A stretch of DNA of 5,244 nucleotides from Acidobacteriota bacterium (lineage in GTDB: Bacteria > Acidobacteriota > Terriglobia > Terriglobales > Acidobacteriaceae). Shown in pieces: positions 1 through 5,244 of the stretch (within the stretch, counting starts at the first letter, position 1; each line of letters opens with the position of its first letter). A program made the translations under genes and the position numbers. The DNA lies in assembly GCA_021778875.1 (NCBI GenBank), contig JAJYBT010000280.1:1-5244 (forward strand). Reading direction: 5' to 3'. The notes below the pieces were generated by a model that searched no databases, was not told where the DNA came from, and worked only from the letters and a program-made list of their open reading frames with translations.

Positions 1-1867
1 CATCATGCTCGACATGGTGCAGTTGCTCGACACCCGCTGGGACCTGAAGCTCGACCGTGAGCGCGTCGTCGCCCGCCTCGGCCCCACGCTCGCCGCGCAG
101 CTCTACCCCGTCGGTTCCTGGCGCGACCATCCACCCACGCAGCTTCCGCCCAACCTCGCCTCGCCCAGCAACTGGGTTCCTCTCGCCCCGCTTGACTCCA
201 CCCAGACGCGCCTCACTCGGCCCTCCGTGCACGATCTGCTCCAGCTCCGCCAGCTCGTCGAAGGCTTCCGTATCCGCTGCCCCGGCTGCATTCCCGGATC
301 CAATGAATGGGTCGTCTCCGGCGCGCACACCGCCTCCGGCAAGCCCATCCTCTCAAACGATATGCACCTTCCCTTTGAGCTTCCCGGCATCTGGTACGAA
401 GCCGGGCTCGAAGCTCCCGGCTTCCACGCCGGCGGGCTCACTATTCCAGGAATCCCCTTCATCATCGCCGGCCACAACGACCACGTCGCCTGGGGATTCA
501 CCGCCATGTATGCCGACATGCAGGATCTCTACGTCGAGCAGACCAACGCGCAGGGCCAGTACCGCGCACCCGACGGCACTTGGCATCCCATCGAGCATCA
601 TCGCGAAACCCTCCGCGTCCGCGGCGGCCTCAACCAGACCATCGACGTCGCCTCCACCGACCACGGCCCCATCGTCACCTCGCTCATCCCGCACGAGTCC
701 CGCACCATCGCCCTGCGCTGGAGCATCTACGACGTCCCTCAGGACGACATCCCGCTCTTCGCACTCGACACCGCCACCGACTGGACCAGCTTCCGCGCCG
801 CCCTCAGCCGCTGGACAGGCCCTTCGCTCAACGTCGTCTACGCCGACGACCAGGGACACATCGCTTATCAGGCCATCGGCCAGATTCCCAACCGTCCCGG
901 CGGACTCATGGACGTACCCATCTCCGACTCCAACCACGAGTGGCAAGGCTACATCCCATTCGACCAGCTCCCCTCAACGCTCGATCCGCCCACCGGAATC
1001 CTCGCCACCGCCAACGCCAACATCACCCCCAAGGGATATCCCTATGGAATCAGCGACGACTGGGCCGACCCTTACCGCAACGAGCGCATCTGGAAATGGC
1101 TCGCCGGCAAGAACAACCTCACCCCCGCCGACATGCTCACCCTCCAGACCGATGTCTACTCCGCCGTCGATCAGGAACTGGCCCAGCGTTTCGCCTACGC
1201 CATCGACCACGCCTCCAACCCAAACCACCGCCTGCGCGTTGCTGCCAACATCCTCCGTACATGGCAGGGCCGGGTCAGCGCCAACTCGCCTGCAGCTGCC
1301 ATCGTCGAGACCGCCAAGGCCGACTTCTGGCCCATGATCCTCGAACCCAAACTCGGGAAGGCGTGGCGGCTCTATCGCTGGGACGAGCGCGGCTTCGCGC
1401 AGGAGCAACTCATCACCAACACGCCGCCCGCATGGCTCCCGCCCGGCTACAAAACCTGGGACGACTTCCTCGCCGCCGTCGTCAATCGAGCCATAAGCTC
1501 CGCGCCGGCGGATCTCCACAACTGGACCTACGGCGACACCCATACCATCCAAATCGAGCATCCCATCTTCGGCCATCTTCCCTGGTTCCGCAACTGGACC
1601 GGCGTCGGTCCCGCCCCCATGCCCGGCGACACCTCCACCGTGCTCCAATCCGGTCGCGGCTTCGGCCCGTCGCAGCGCTTCACCATTGACTGGGCCAATC
1701 CCGACGACGCCACTGAGAACATCGTCCTCGGCCAGTCCGGCAATCCGCTCAGCCCGTATTACCGCGACCAGTGGCCGCTCTGGTATCACGGACACACCTT
1801 CCCCCTGCCCTTCAGTGACGCAGCCGTGCAGGCCCAAACCAGACACATGCTCACCCTCGAACCTTGA
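1..1867 (+). CDS. Penicillin acylase family protein (Ntn-hydrolase), 5' partial
   Basis: The frame is open to the left edge (first full codon at 2), so the Met at 5 is probably internal and the true start lies upstream. The family makes a precursor that cleaves itself into alpha and beta chains, the new N-terminal Ser of beta being the nucleophile that hydrolyses amide bonds of side-chain acyl groups. Counting from Met at 5, Gly98-Ser99 in PGSNEWVVSG is the cleavage site and Ser99 is beta-Ser1. His121 in NDMHL is beta-23, Asn337 in TANAN is beta-239 (oxyanion Asn, 241 in E. coli penicillin G acylase) and Arg361 in PYRNERI is beta-263. GHNDHVAWGFT (156-166), the C-terminal WTYGDTHTIQIEHP and GQSGNPLSPYYRDQW are also family signatures. 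The beta chain is complete at 522 residues; only about 98 residues of alpha chain and linker are visible. Members are usually exported, but any signal peptide is outside the window. Substrate cannot be told: beta-lactam, acyl-homoserine lactone and other amides are all possible. Confidence 0.95.
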   Translation, partial: IMLDMVQLLDTRWDLKLDRERVVARLGPTLAAQLYPVGSWRDHPPTQLPPNLASPSNWVPLAPLDSTQTRLTRPSVHDLLQLRQLVEGFRIRCPGCIPGSNEWVVSGAHTASGKPILSNDMHLPFELPGIWYEAGLEAPGFHAGGLTIPGIPFIIAGHNDHVAWGFTAMYADMQDLYVEQTNAQGQYRAPDGTWHPIEHHRETLRVRGGLNQTIDVASTDHGPIVTSLIPHESRTIALRWSIYDVPQDDIPLFALDTATDWTSFRAALSRWTGPSLNVVYADDQGHIAYQAIGQIPNRPGGLMDVPISDSNHEWQGYIPFDQLPSTLDPPTGILATANANITPKGYPYGISDDWADPYRNERIWKWLAGKNNLTPADMLTLQTDVYSAVDQELAQRFAYAIDHASNPNHRLRVAANILRTWQGRVSANSPAAAIVETAKADFWPMILEPKLGKAWRLYRWDERGFAQEQLITNTPPAWLPPGYKTWDDFLAAVVNRAISSAPADLHNWTYGDTHTIQIEHPIFGHLPWFRNWTGVGPAPMPGDTSTVLQSGRGFGPSQRFTIDWANPDDATENIVLGQSGNPLSPYYRDQWPLWYHGHTFPLPFSDAAVQAQTRHMLTLEP

Positions 1868-1880
1868 CGCGCCACCAGCG

Positions 1881-1909
1881 CCAACAATCCGCCTCCGTCG
1901 CGGTATCAT
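1881..1909 (+). promoter_or_regulatory. Candidate promoter of ispA, possibly giving a leaderless mRNA
   Basis: TATCAT at 1904-1909 matches the sigma-70 -10 consensus in five of six bases. A weak -35 candidate, CCAACA at 1881-1886 (three of six), lies 17 bp upstream. Transcription would begin about 7 nt after the -10, at roughly 1916-1918, which is the ispA start codon itself. There is no Shine-Dalgarno sequence between the -10 and the ATG, which fits a leaderless transcript. The -35 is poor, so this is a suggestion only. Confidence 0.35.
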
Positions 1910-1917
1910 GAATCAAA

Positions 1918-2817
1918 ATGCAAGCCGAACTCCAGCTCAGTGAAATCCTCCACTCCGGCGTCGAATTGACCGACCGCGCCCTCGAGCGCCTCCTTCCGCC
2001 CGCCTCGCAGGTTCCCGCATCCATTCACGCCGCCATGCGCCACAGCACCTTCGCCGGAGGCAAGCGCCTCCGTCCCGTCCTCGTCTACGAGGCCGCCCGC
2101 ATGATTGCCAAAGGCACACTCCCCGCCGGGGTCGAAGACCTCGGTGCAGCCATTGAAATGCTGCACACCTACTCCCTCATCCACGACGACCTCCCGGCAC
2201 TCGACAACGACGATCTCCGCCGCGGCAAGCCCACCTGCCACGTCGTCTATGGAGAAGCCATCGCCATCCTCGCCGGAGACGCGCTCCAAACCCTCGCCTA
2301 TCAAACCCTCGCGGGTCTTCGTTGCCCCGCGCCCGCTACTGTCGAAATCATTCGCCTCATCGCCGAAGCCACTGGCACCGTCGAAGGCATGATCGGCGGC
2401 CAGGTCCTCGACCTCGAAGGCGAGCACTCGAAACCCACCGCGGAAAGCGCCCACGCTATCCATCGCGCAAAAACCGGAGCCCTCCTTCGCGTCAGCATCG
2501 TCTCCGGCGGCCTCTACGCCGGAGCCACACCCGCCGATGCAGCCCGCCTCACCGCCTTCGGCACCAAGGCCGGACTCGCCTTCCAGATCATCGACGACAT
2601 TCTCGATGTCACCCAGACCTCCGAGCAGCTCGGCAAAACCGCCGGCAAAGACCTCACCAGCGACAAGGCCACCTGGCCCGCGGTCTTCGGAATCGAGCAG
2701 TCCCGCCGCGACGCCGACTGCCTCATCGCCGAAGCTTTCGCCGAACTCGAGCCCTACGGCTCCGCCGCCGCCGGACTCAAAGCCGTTGCCCAGTACCTCG
2801 TCGAACGCACCCACTAA
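1918..2817 (+). CDS. ispA: Polyprenyl synthetase, probable farnesyl diphosphate synthase
   Basis: This soluble all-helical prenyltransferase condenses isopentenyl diphosphate with dimethylallyl and geranyl diphosphate, giving the C15 precursor of quinone side chains, undecaprenyl carrier and hopanoids. All hallmarks are present: GGKRLRP (47-53), the first Asp-rich motif DDLPALDNDDLRRGKP (90-105, DDx4D form), GDALQTLAYQ (120-129), GGQVLDL (160-166), the second Asp-rich motif FQIIDDILD (222-230) and GKTAGKD (239-245). Tyr85 lies five residues before the first motif, and together with the two-residue insertion in it this fits a bacterial farnesyl rather than geranylgeranyl synthase. Length, 299 aa, is normal. 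The start is secure: an in-frame TGA at 1909-1911 excludes an earlier ATG, and the next Met is residue 40. It follows the acylase stop by 50 bp but may have its own promoter. The xseB and dxs genes that often flank ispA are not adjacent. Product chain length is inferred. Confidence 0.95.
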   Translation: MQAELQLSEILHSGVELTDRALERLLPPASQVPASIHAAMRHSTFAGGKRLRPVLVYEAARMIAKGTLPAGVEDLGAAIEMLHTYSLIHDDLPALDNDDLRRGKPTCHVVYGEAIAILAGDALQTLAYQTLAGLRCPAPATVEIIRLIAEATGTVEGMIGGQVLDLEGEHSKPTAESAHAIHRAKTGALLRVSIVSGGLYAGATPADAARLTAFGTKAGLAFQIIDDILDVTQTSEQLGKTAGKDLTSDKATWPAVFGIEQSRRDADCLIAEAFAELEPYGSAAAGLKAVAQYLVERTH

Positions 2818-2840
2818 CACTGTCACTCAACCACGGGCGC

Positions 2841-2896
2841 CATTCTGAGCGAAGTGTGGTGCGTCAGCACCACACGCAGTCGAAGAACCTGCGGTT
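2841..2896 (+). repeat. Intergenic palindromic repeat, copy 1
   Basis: It starts CATTCTGAGCGAAG, continues with a perfect 9-bp inverted repeat (GTGTGGTGC, 2854-2862, and GCACCACAC, 2867-2875) around the loop GTCA, and ends CAGTCGAAGAACCTGCGG. The 44 nt from 2854 match the copy at 2962 at 38 positions, counted by eye. The hairpin sits 36 nt after the ispA stop and could stabilise or end that mRNA, although no T-run follows it. The short word CGAAG occurs on both sides of the palindrome (2850-2854 and 2881-2885). From memory, motifs like CATTCTGAGCGAAG are dispersed in acidobacterial intergenic regions. The strand given is that of the ispA and sufT transcripts. Confidence 0.8.
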
Positions 2897-2950
2897 TGCC
2901 AGACCAGCCACTCCATCACGCCCCAGCCACGGCATTCACCACAAAAAGGG

Positions 2951-3005
2951 TGTCATCCGGAGTGTGGTGCGCCAGCGCCACACGTAGTCGAAGGACCTGC
3001 TGTTC
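2951..3005 (+). repeat. Intergenic palindromic repeat, copy 2
   Basis: This is the second copy, 108 bp downstream of the first in the same orientation. The left flank is degenerate (TGTCATCCGGA in place of CATTCTGAGCGAA). The hairpin spans 2962-2983: GTGTGGTGC, loop GCCA, GCGCCACAC. The single stem change from copy 1 (A2869 to G2977) turns a U-A pair into a U-G wobble in plus-strand RNA, so the hairpin can still form there; in minus-strand RNA it would be an A-C mismatch. The right flank AGTCGAAGGACCTGC is conserved. The element ends 35 nt before the sufT start, so it would lie in a sufT leader only if transcription begins further upstream. Confidence 0.78.
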
Positions 3006-3040
3006 CCTGAACGCAGCAAGGCACATTACTCTAGAAGAAG

Positions 3041-3376
3041 ATGACCCCACTCACCGAGCCCGACATCCTCGCCGCACTCCGCGACGTCTACGACCCCGAG
3101 CTGCCCGTCAACATCGTCGACCTCGGACTCGTCTACCGCATCGACCTCGCGCCCGATCCCCACGCGCCCGGCATGCTCTCGCGTCAGAAGGTCGAGATCG
3201 ACGTCACCATGACCTCGCAGGGCTGCCCCGCCCACGACCAGATCATCGAGCGAATCAAGAACCGCCTCGCCGGACTCCAGCAACTCAGCCAGACCACCGT
3301 CAACCTCACCTGGACCCCGCCCTGGACGCCGCACCGCATCACCCCCGCCGCCCGCAAACAACTCGGCATCGAGTAA
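3041..3376 (+). CDS. sufT: SufT/MIP18-family (DUF59) iron-sulfur cluster assembly factor
   Basis: This small cytoplasmic protein belongs to the family that includes bacterial SufT and YitW, phenylacetate PaaD and eukaryotic MIP18, which helps mature Fe-S proteins or deliver clusters. The 111 residues cover the whole domain. The N-terminal signature is DVYDPELPVNIVDLGLVY (15-32). TSQGCPAHD (58-66) follows, with Cys62 as the conserved and only cysteine. The tail has WTPPWTPHRITPAARKQLG (91-109), typical of the SufT/PaaD branch. The start is fixed by an in-frame TAG at 3032-3034. The purine-rich GAAGAAG directly abuts the ATG, closer than a normal Shine-Dalgarno sequence, so initiation may be weak or leaderless. 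No other suf gene is in the window. PaaD is less likely because no paa genes are nearby, but the exact subfamily is not proven. Confidence 0.88.
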   Translation: MTPLTEPDILAALRDVYDPELPVNIVDLGLVYRIDLAPDPHAPGMLSRQKVEIDVTMTSQGCPAHDQIIERIKNRLAGLQQLSQTTVNLTWTPPWTPHRITPAARKQLGIE

Positions 3377-3393
3377 CTCGCCCAAAAACACCA

Positions 3394-3417
3394 CAGGCCC
3401 CGCCATCGCAGGGCCTG
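3394..3417. terminator. Hairpin between convergent genes, probable terminator
   Basis: A perfect 7-bp GC-rich stem, CAGGCCC (3394-3400) and GGGCCTG (3411-3417), encloses a 10-nt loop. It begins 17 nt after the sufT stop and lies 25 nt beyond the stop of the minus-strand 104-aa gene. Read on the minus strand, a run of five T (3388-3384) follows 5 nt after the stem, so intrinsic termination of the minus-strand unit is plausible. On the plus strand CCCCGTC follows with no T-run, so the site would be a weaker stop for sufT. Confidence 0.6.
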
Positions 3418-3442
3418 CCCCGTCACTCAAAGAGACAAAATC

Positions 3443-3757
3443 TTAACTTCCCACCGTGATCGAGTGCACGATGGCTGTTACGCCGCCAGTCGGATTGCAG
3501 GGCTTATCTTGCCCAACTACCCCGTCATAATTCACGGTACCTGTATTCACCGCGGTGTACGGTCCATACGTACCCTTTGCGTAGCTTCCATTCGCCAAAA
3601 ACCCGTTCGAAAAGACCTTAGGATTATTGTTATCGGAATAACACCAGGTGAATCCCTGATCGTTCTCACATGTAATCGTTACAGTATCATTCACTCGGAC
3701 GTTAGGAAGGTTCGGATCTCCGGGAATATTGACGTCCCAATTTTGAGGCTCTGGCAT
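3443..3757 (-). CDS. Hypothetical protein, 104 aa, possible beta-sandwich
   Basis: I do not recognise this protein. It is real by its spacing, its strong ribosome binding site and its sensible composition. It starts MPEPQNWDVNIPGD and has no signal peptide or membrane segment. It is rich in Asn, Gly, Thr and Val with alternating polar and hydrophobic stretches, as in VRVNDTVTITC (20-30) and AIVHSITVGS (95-104), suggesting a small beta-sandwich. The layout loosely recalls a cupredoxin-like fold (a NDTVTI strand, a central F..G...KGTYGPY segment, a closing hydrophobic strand). A full copper site is not visible: there is one His (98) and three Cys (30, 39, 87). The ATG at 3757 is the first in frame after an upstream TGA. 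Its GC content is visibly lower than that of the plus-strand genes. It lies 72 bp downstream of the TPR gene on the same strand and could be cotranscribed with it. Function unknown; the fold is a guess. Confidence 0.75.
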   Translation of the reverse strand: MPEPQNWDVNIPGDPNLPNVRVNDTVTITCENDQGFTWCYSDNNNPKVFSNGFLANGSYAKGTYGPYTAVNTGTVNYDGVVGQDKPCNPTGGVTAIVHSITVGS

Positions 3758-3763
3758 CTTTCT

Positions 3764-3768
3764 CTCCT
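3764..3768 (-). promoter_or_regulatory. Shine-Dalgarno sequence of the 104-aa gene
   Basis: On the minus strand the sequence reads AAGAAGGAGAGAAAG then ATG. The AGGAG core is separated from the ATG by 6 nt, near the optimal distance. It supports the start at 3757 over the out-of-frame ATG at 3780. It is the only textbook ribosome binding site in the window; ispA and sufT lack one. Confidence 0.8.
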
Positions 3769-3829
3769 TCTTTCCAGCATGGTTGCATTGCGTTAACCGG
3801 TATCAAACCTGGCCGGCGTTATGGGGGAA

Positions 3830-5244
3830 TTATTTATACTTCGACTTAAACCGCGGATCGGCAACCAGCGCCTTCAAATTGGGGTCGTTCACAATATTCT
3901 CCACCGCATACCCCTTGCTGATTGACTTCTCAATACACTCGAGCGCCTTCGTTCTGTCGCCCAGTAGCTCATACGCCTCTCCAATATTCGACAGCACATT
4001 CGGATCATTCGGCGCCAATGCCAGCGAGGTTGCGATCTTCGATTCCGCCTTGGCTGTATCCTTGTCCTGCGCGTACATGGCCGCCAGGGTAGATTGCGCA
4101 AGCGCATCCTGGGGCTTCATCGCTACCACCCTCTCAGCCATCTCTTCCGCGCGGCGCTGCGCGGCCTTCGCCTTATCCGGCTCATTGATAGCTTCGTATG
4201 CTTCAACTAGATTGCTCCACACCATATAGTTTTTGTCATTCAATTGCAGCGCTTTTTCCGTCATCGCCGCCCCATCTTGAAATCGCTTTTCCTCAATGTA
4301 AAGCAATCCCAGGTTCGCGTATGCCACATAACTTGGACTTATCGCAATCGATTTCTTCAATGCCTGCTCTGCCAGGCCAAGCGATTGCTCTCCTCCTTGG
4401 TCTTCGTAGGTCGCCCCCAAATTGAAATAGACTTCCGCGTTGTTTGGCGTCAGTCGTAGAGCCTGCTTGAATGCGGCAATCGCTTGCGGGAACTTCCCAT
4501 GCAGGTGATAAAAATTCCCCAGATCGTTATATCCGCCCCAGTAGTTAGGCCTTAGGGCCACTGCCCTCTCAAAGGCCTTCTCCGCATCCGCAATTCGTCC
4601 TGCGCTCTCATACGACTTCGCCATCCCCTCAAGTGCTGCTCCATCGTTCGGATTCAACTGCAGCGCGTGTTGGAACTCTTGCACTGCCAGATCATGCTTC
4701 CCCTGTTCATCGTGGATCTGCGCCAGCGTCACATAAACAGCCGGAATCGTGTTATCCAGTTCCACCGCCTTCTGGCCGTAGGCCTGCGCCTCATTCAGCC
4801 ATTGCAGGTTCCGGTCCACCTGGTACTTCAGCCGATACGCCTCTCCCGCCGCCGCATACCCCAGCGCAAAATTCGGGTCCGTCTGCGTCGACTGCTTCAG
4901 CGCCGCAATCGCATTATCCAGATTGCCCGGCTTGTCATAGCGGTCGATATATCCCAGCGCCTTCAGGTAGTCCTCGTACGCCGCCGGATCAACCCTGCCG
5001 CCCGTGTTCCGCAGCATCCCCGCCGTTACCTTGATGTTCATCAGTTGCGCCAACTTCGCAACCGTCTCGTCTTCCAACGTCGAAAGGTCGCCCGCCGGAT
5101 CATCAACATCCACCGAACCAATCTGCCGCAGCGTCTTGGTATCGATGAGATTTGCCGTCAGGTGAATATCCGTCCCATCGCGCTCCACCGCGCCCTTCAC
5201 CACCAGGTTCGCGCCCAACTCCTTCAGCGCAGCCATGGGATCAG
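3830..5244 (-). CDS. TolB-like/TPR-repeat protein, probable C-terminal part of a Ser/Thr protein kinase (partial)
   Basis: The frame stays open past the Met at 5236 (Asp-Pro precede it), so the gene continues beyond the right edge and that Met is probably internal. Counting from it, residues 1-70 form a TolB-N/FlgO-like domain (ELGANLVVKGAV, then LTANLIDTKTLRQIGS). From about 85 to 445 there are roughly nine TPR-like helical hairpins, for example 164-197 (AVYVTLAQIHDEQGKHDLAV), 198-231, 232-265 (GGYNDLGNFYHLHGKFPQAI), 266-301, 302-335, 377-410 and 411-444. TPRs are scaffolds for protein-protein binding. The tail DPNLKALVADPRF (451-463) is a common end for this architecture. In acidobacteria the TolB-like plus TPR arrangement is usually fused to an N-terminal PknB-type kinase and a membrane segment, less often to a CadC-like winged helix; neither is in the window, so the kinase is inference. 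No signal for local regulation is visible. Confidence 0.88.
   Translation of the reverse strand, partial: DPMAALKELGANLVVKGAVERDGTDIHLTANLIDTKTLRQIGSVDVDDPAGDLSTLEDETVAKLAQLMNIKVTAGMLRNTGGRVDPAAYEDYLKALGYIDRYDKPGNLDNAIAALKQSTQTDPNFALGYAAAGEAYRLKYQVDRNLQWLNEAQAYGQKAVELDNTIPAVYVTLAQIHDEQGKHDLAVQEFQHALQLNPNDGAALEGMAKSYESAGRIADAEKAFERAVALRPNYWGGYNDLGNFYHLHGKFPQAIAAFKQALRLTPNNAEVYFNLGATYEDQGGEQSLGLAEQALKKSIAISPSYVAYANLGLLYIEEKRFQDGAAMTEKALQLNDKNYMVWSNLVEAYEAINEPDKAKAAQRRAEEMAERVVAMKPQDALAQSTLAAMYAQDKDTAKAESKIATSLALAPNDPNVLSNIGEAYELLGDRTKALECIEKSISKGYAVENIVNDPNLKALVADPRFKSKYK

Noticed and set aside
57..1689. Long plus-strand frames (57-1337 and 580-1689) inside the acylase
   Set aside because: Their translations are Ser/Pro/Thr-rich or Arg/His/Pro-rich, typical of frame-shifted reads of the acylase gene, which is unbroken in its own frame.
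1864..1869. TTGACG as a -35 box for ispA
   Set aside because: It overlaps the acylase stop codon and lies 34 bp from the TATCAT -10, twice the functional spacing.
974..1909. Minus-strand 311-codon open frame opposite the acylase
   Set aside because: Same reason: a long antisense frame caused by high GC at third positions, with low-complexity Gly/Val-rich translation.
1906..2826. Minus-strand 306-codon open frame opposite ispA
   Set aside because: It is a mirror of the GC-biased ispA codons with a Gly/Val/Glu-rich product and no family motif; the plus-strand frame carries all prenyltransferase signatures.
2841..3005. CRISPR array
   Set aside because: There are only two imperfect copies, the repeat unit is longer than a CRISPR repeat, and no cas genes are present.
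2854..3459. Plus-strand 201-codon open frame overlapping sufT
   Set aside because: It runs through both repeat copies and then the +1 shadow of sufT. The product is Arg/Pro/His-rich, as expected for an off-frame read of C-rich codons, while sufT in the other frame has clear family motifs.
3778..3780. Alternative ATG upstream of the 104-aa gene on the minus strand
   Set aside because: It is 23 nt from the chosen ATG and so out of frame, and the Shine-Dalgarno sequence lies between the two and serves the downstream one.
3464..4229. Plus-strand frames at 3464-3796 and 3783-4229
   Set aside because: They are antisense to the 104-aa gene and the TPR gene, have no ribosome binding site and no recognisable motif.

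Overview
The window looks like chromosomal DNA from a GC-rich soil bacterium, most probably an acidobacterium of the Terriglobia (Granulicella, Terriglobus and Edaphobacter relatives). This rests on three things: the strongly C-ending codon use of the plus-strand genes, a TolB-like plus TPR protein of the type fused to Ser/Thr kinases in that group, and intergenic repeats built on a CATTCTGAGCGAAG-type motif. I could not run a taxonomic search, so the assignment is inference.

Plus-strand half (1-3376). A penicillin-acylase-family N-terminal nucleophile hydrolase enters from the left edge without its N-terminus and ends at 1867. After 50 bp comes a complete short-chain polyprenyl diphosphate synthase of the IspA/farnesyl diphosphate synthase type (1918-2817). 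A 223-bp gene-free spacer (2818-3040) follows, holding two copies of a repeat with a 22-nt hairpin core. Next is a small SufT/MIP18-family (DUF59) iron-sulfur assembly factor (3041-3376). The starts of ispA and sufT are both pinned by in-frame stop codons within 9 nt upstream, and neither has a well-placed Shine-Dalgarno sequence.

Minus-strand half (3443-5244). A hairpin at 3394-3417 separates the convergent halves. A 104-residue protein of unknown function (3443-3757) has a strong Shine-Dalgarno sequence. It lies 72 bp downstream of, and on the same strand as, a long TPR-repeat protein whose N-terminus lies beyond the right edge. That protein begins in the window with a TolB/FlgO-like domain and continues with about nine TPR-like units. 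It is most likely the C-terminal sensor or scaffold part of a Ser/Thr protein kinase. These two genes are less GC-biased than the plus-strand genes.

The plus-strand genes do not form an obvious single pathway (amide hydrolysis, isoprenoid precursor synthesis, Fe-S assembly). The minus-strand pair may be one transcription unit. Nothing here proves a new system. The least explained items are the paired hairpin repeat in front of sufT and the orphan 104-aa protein behind the TPR gene.
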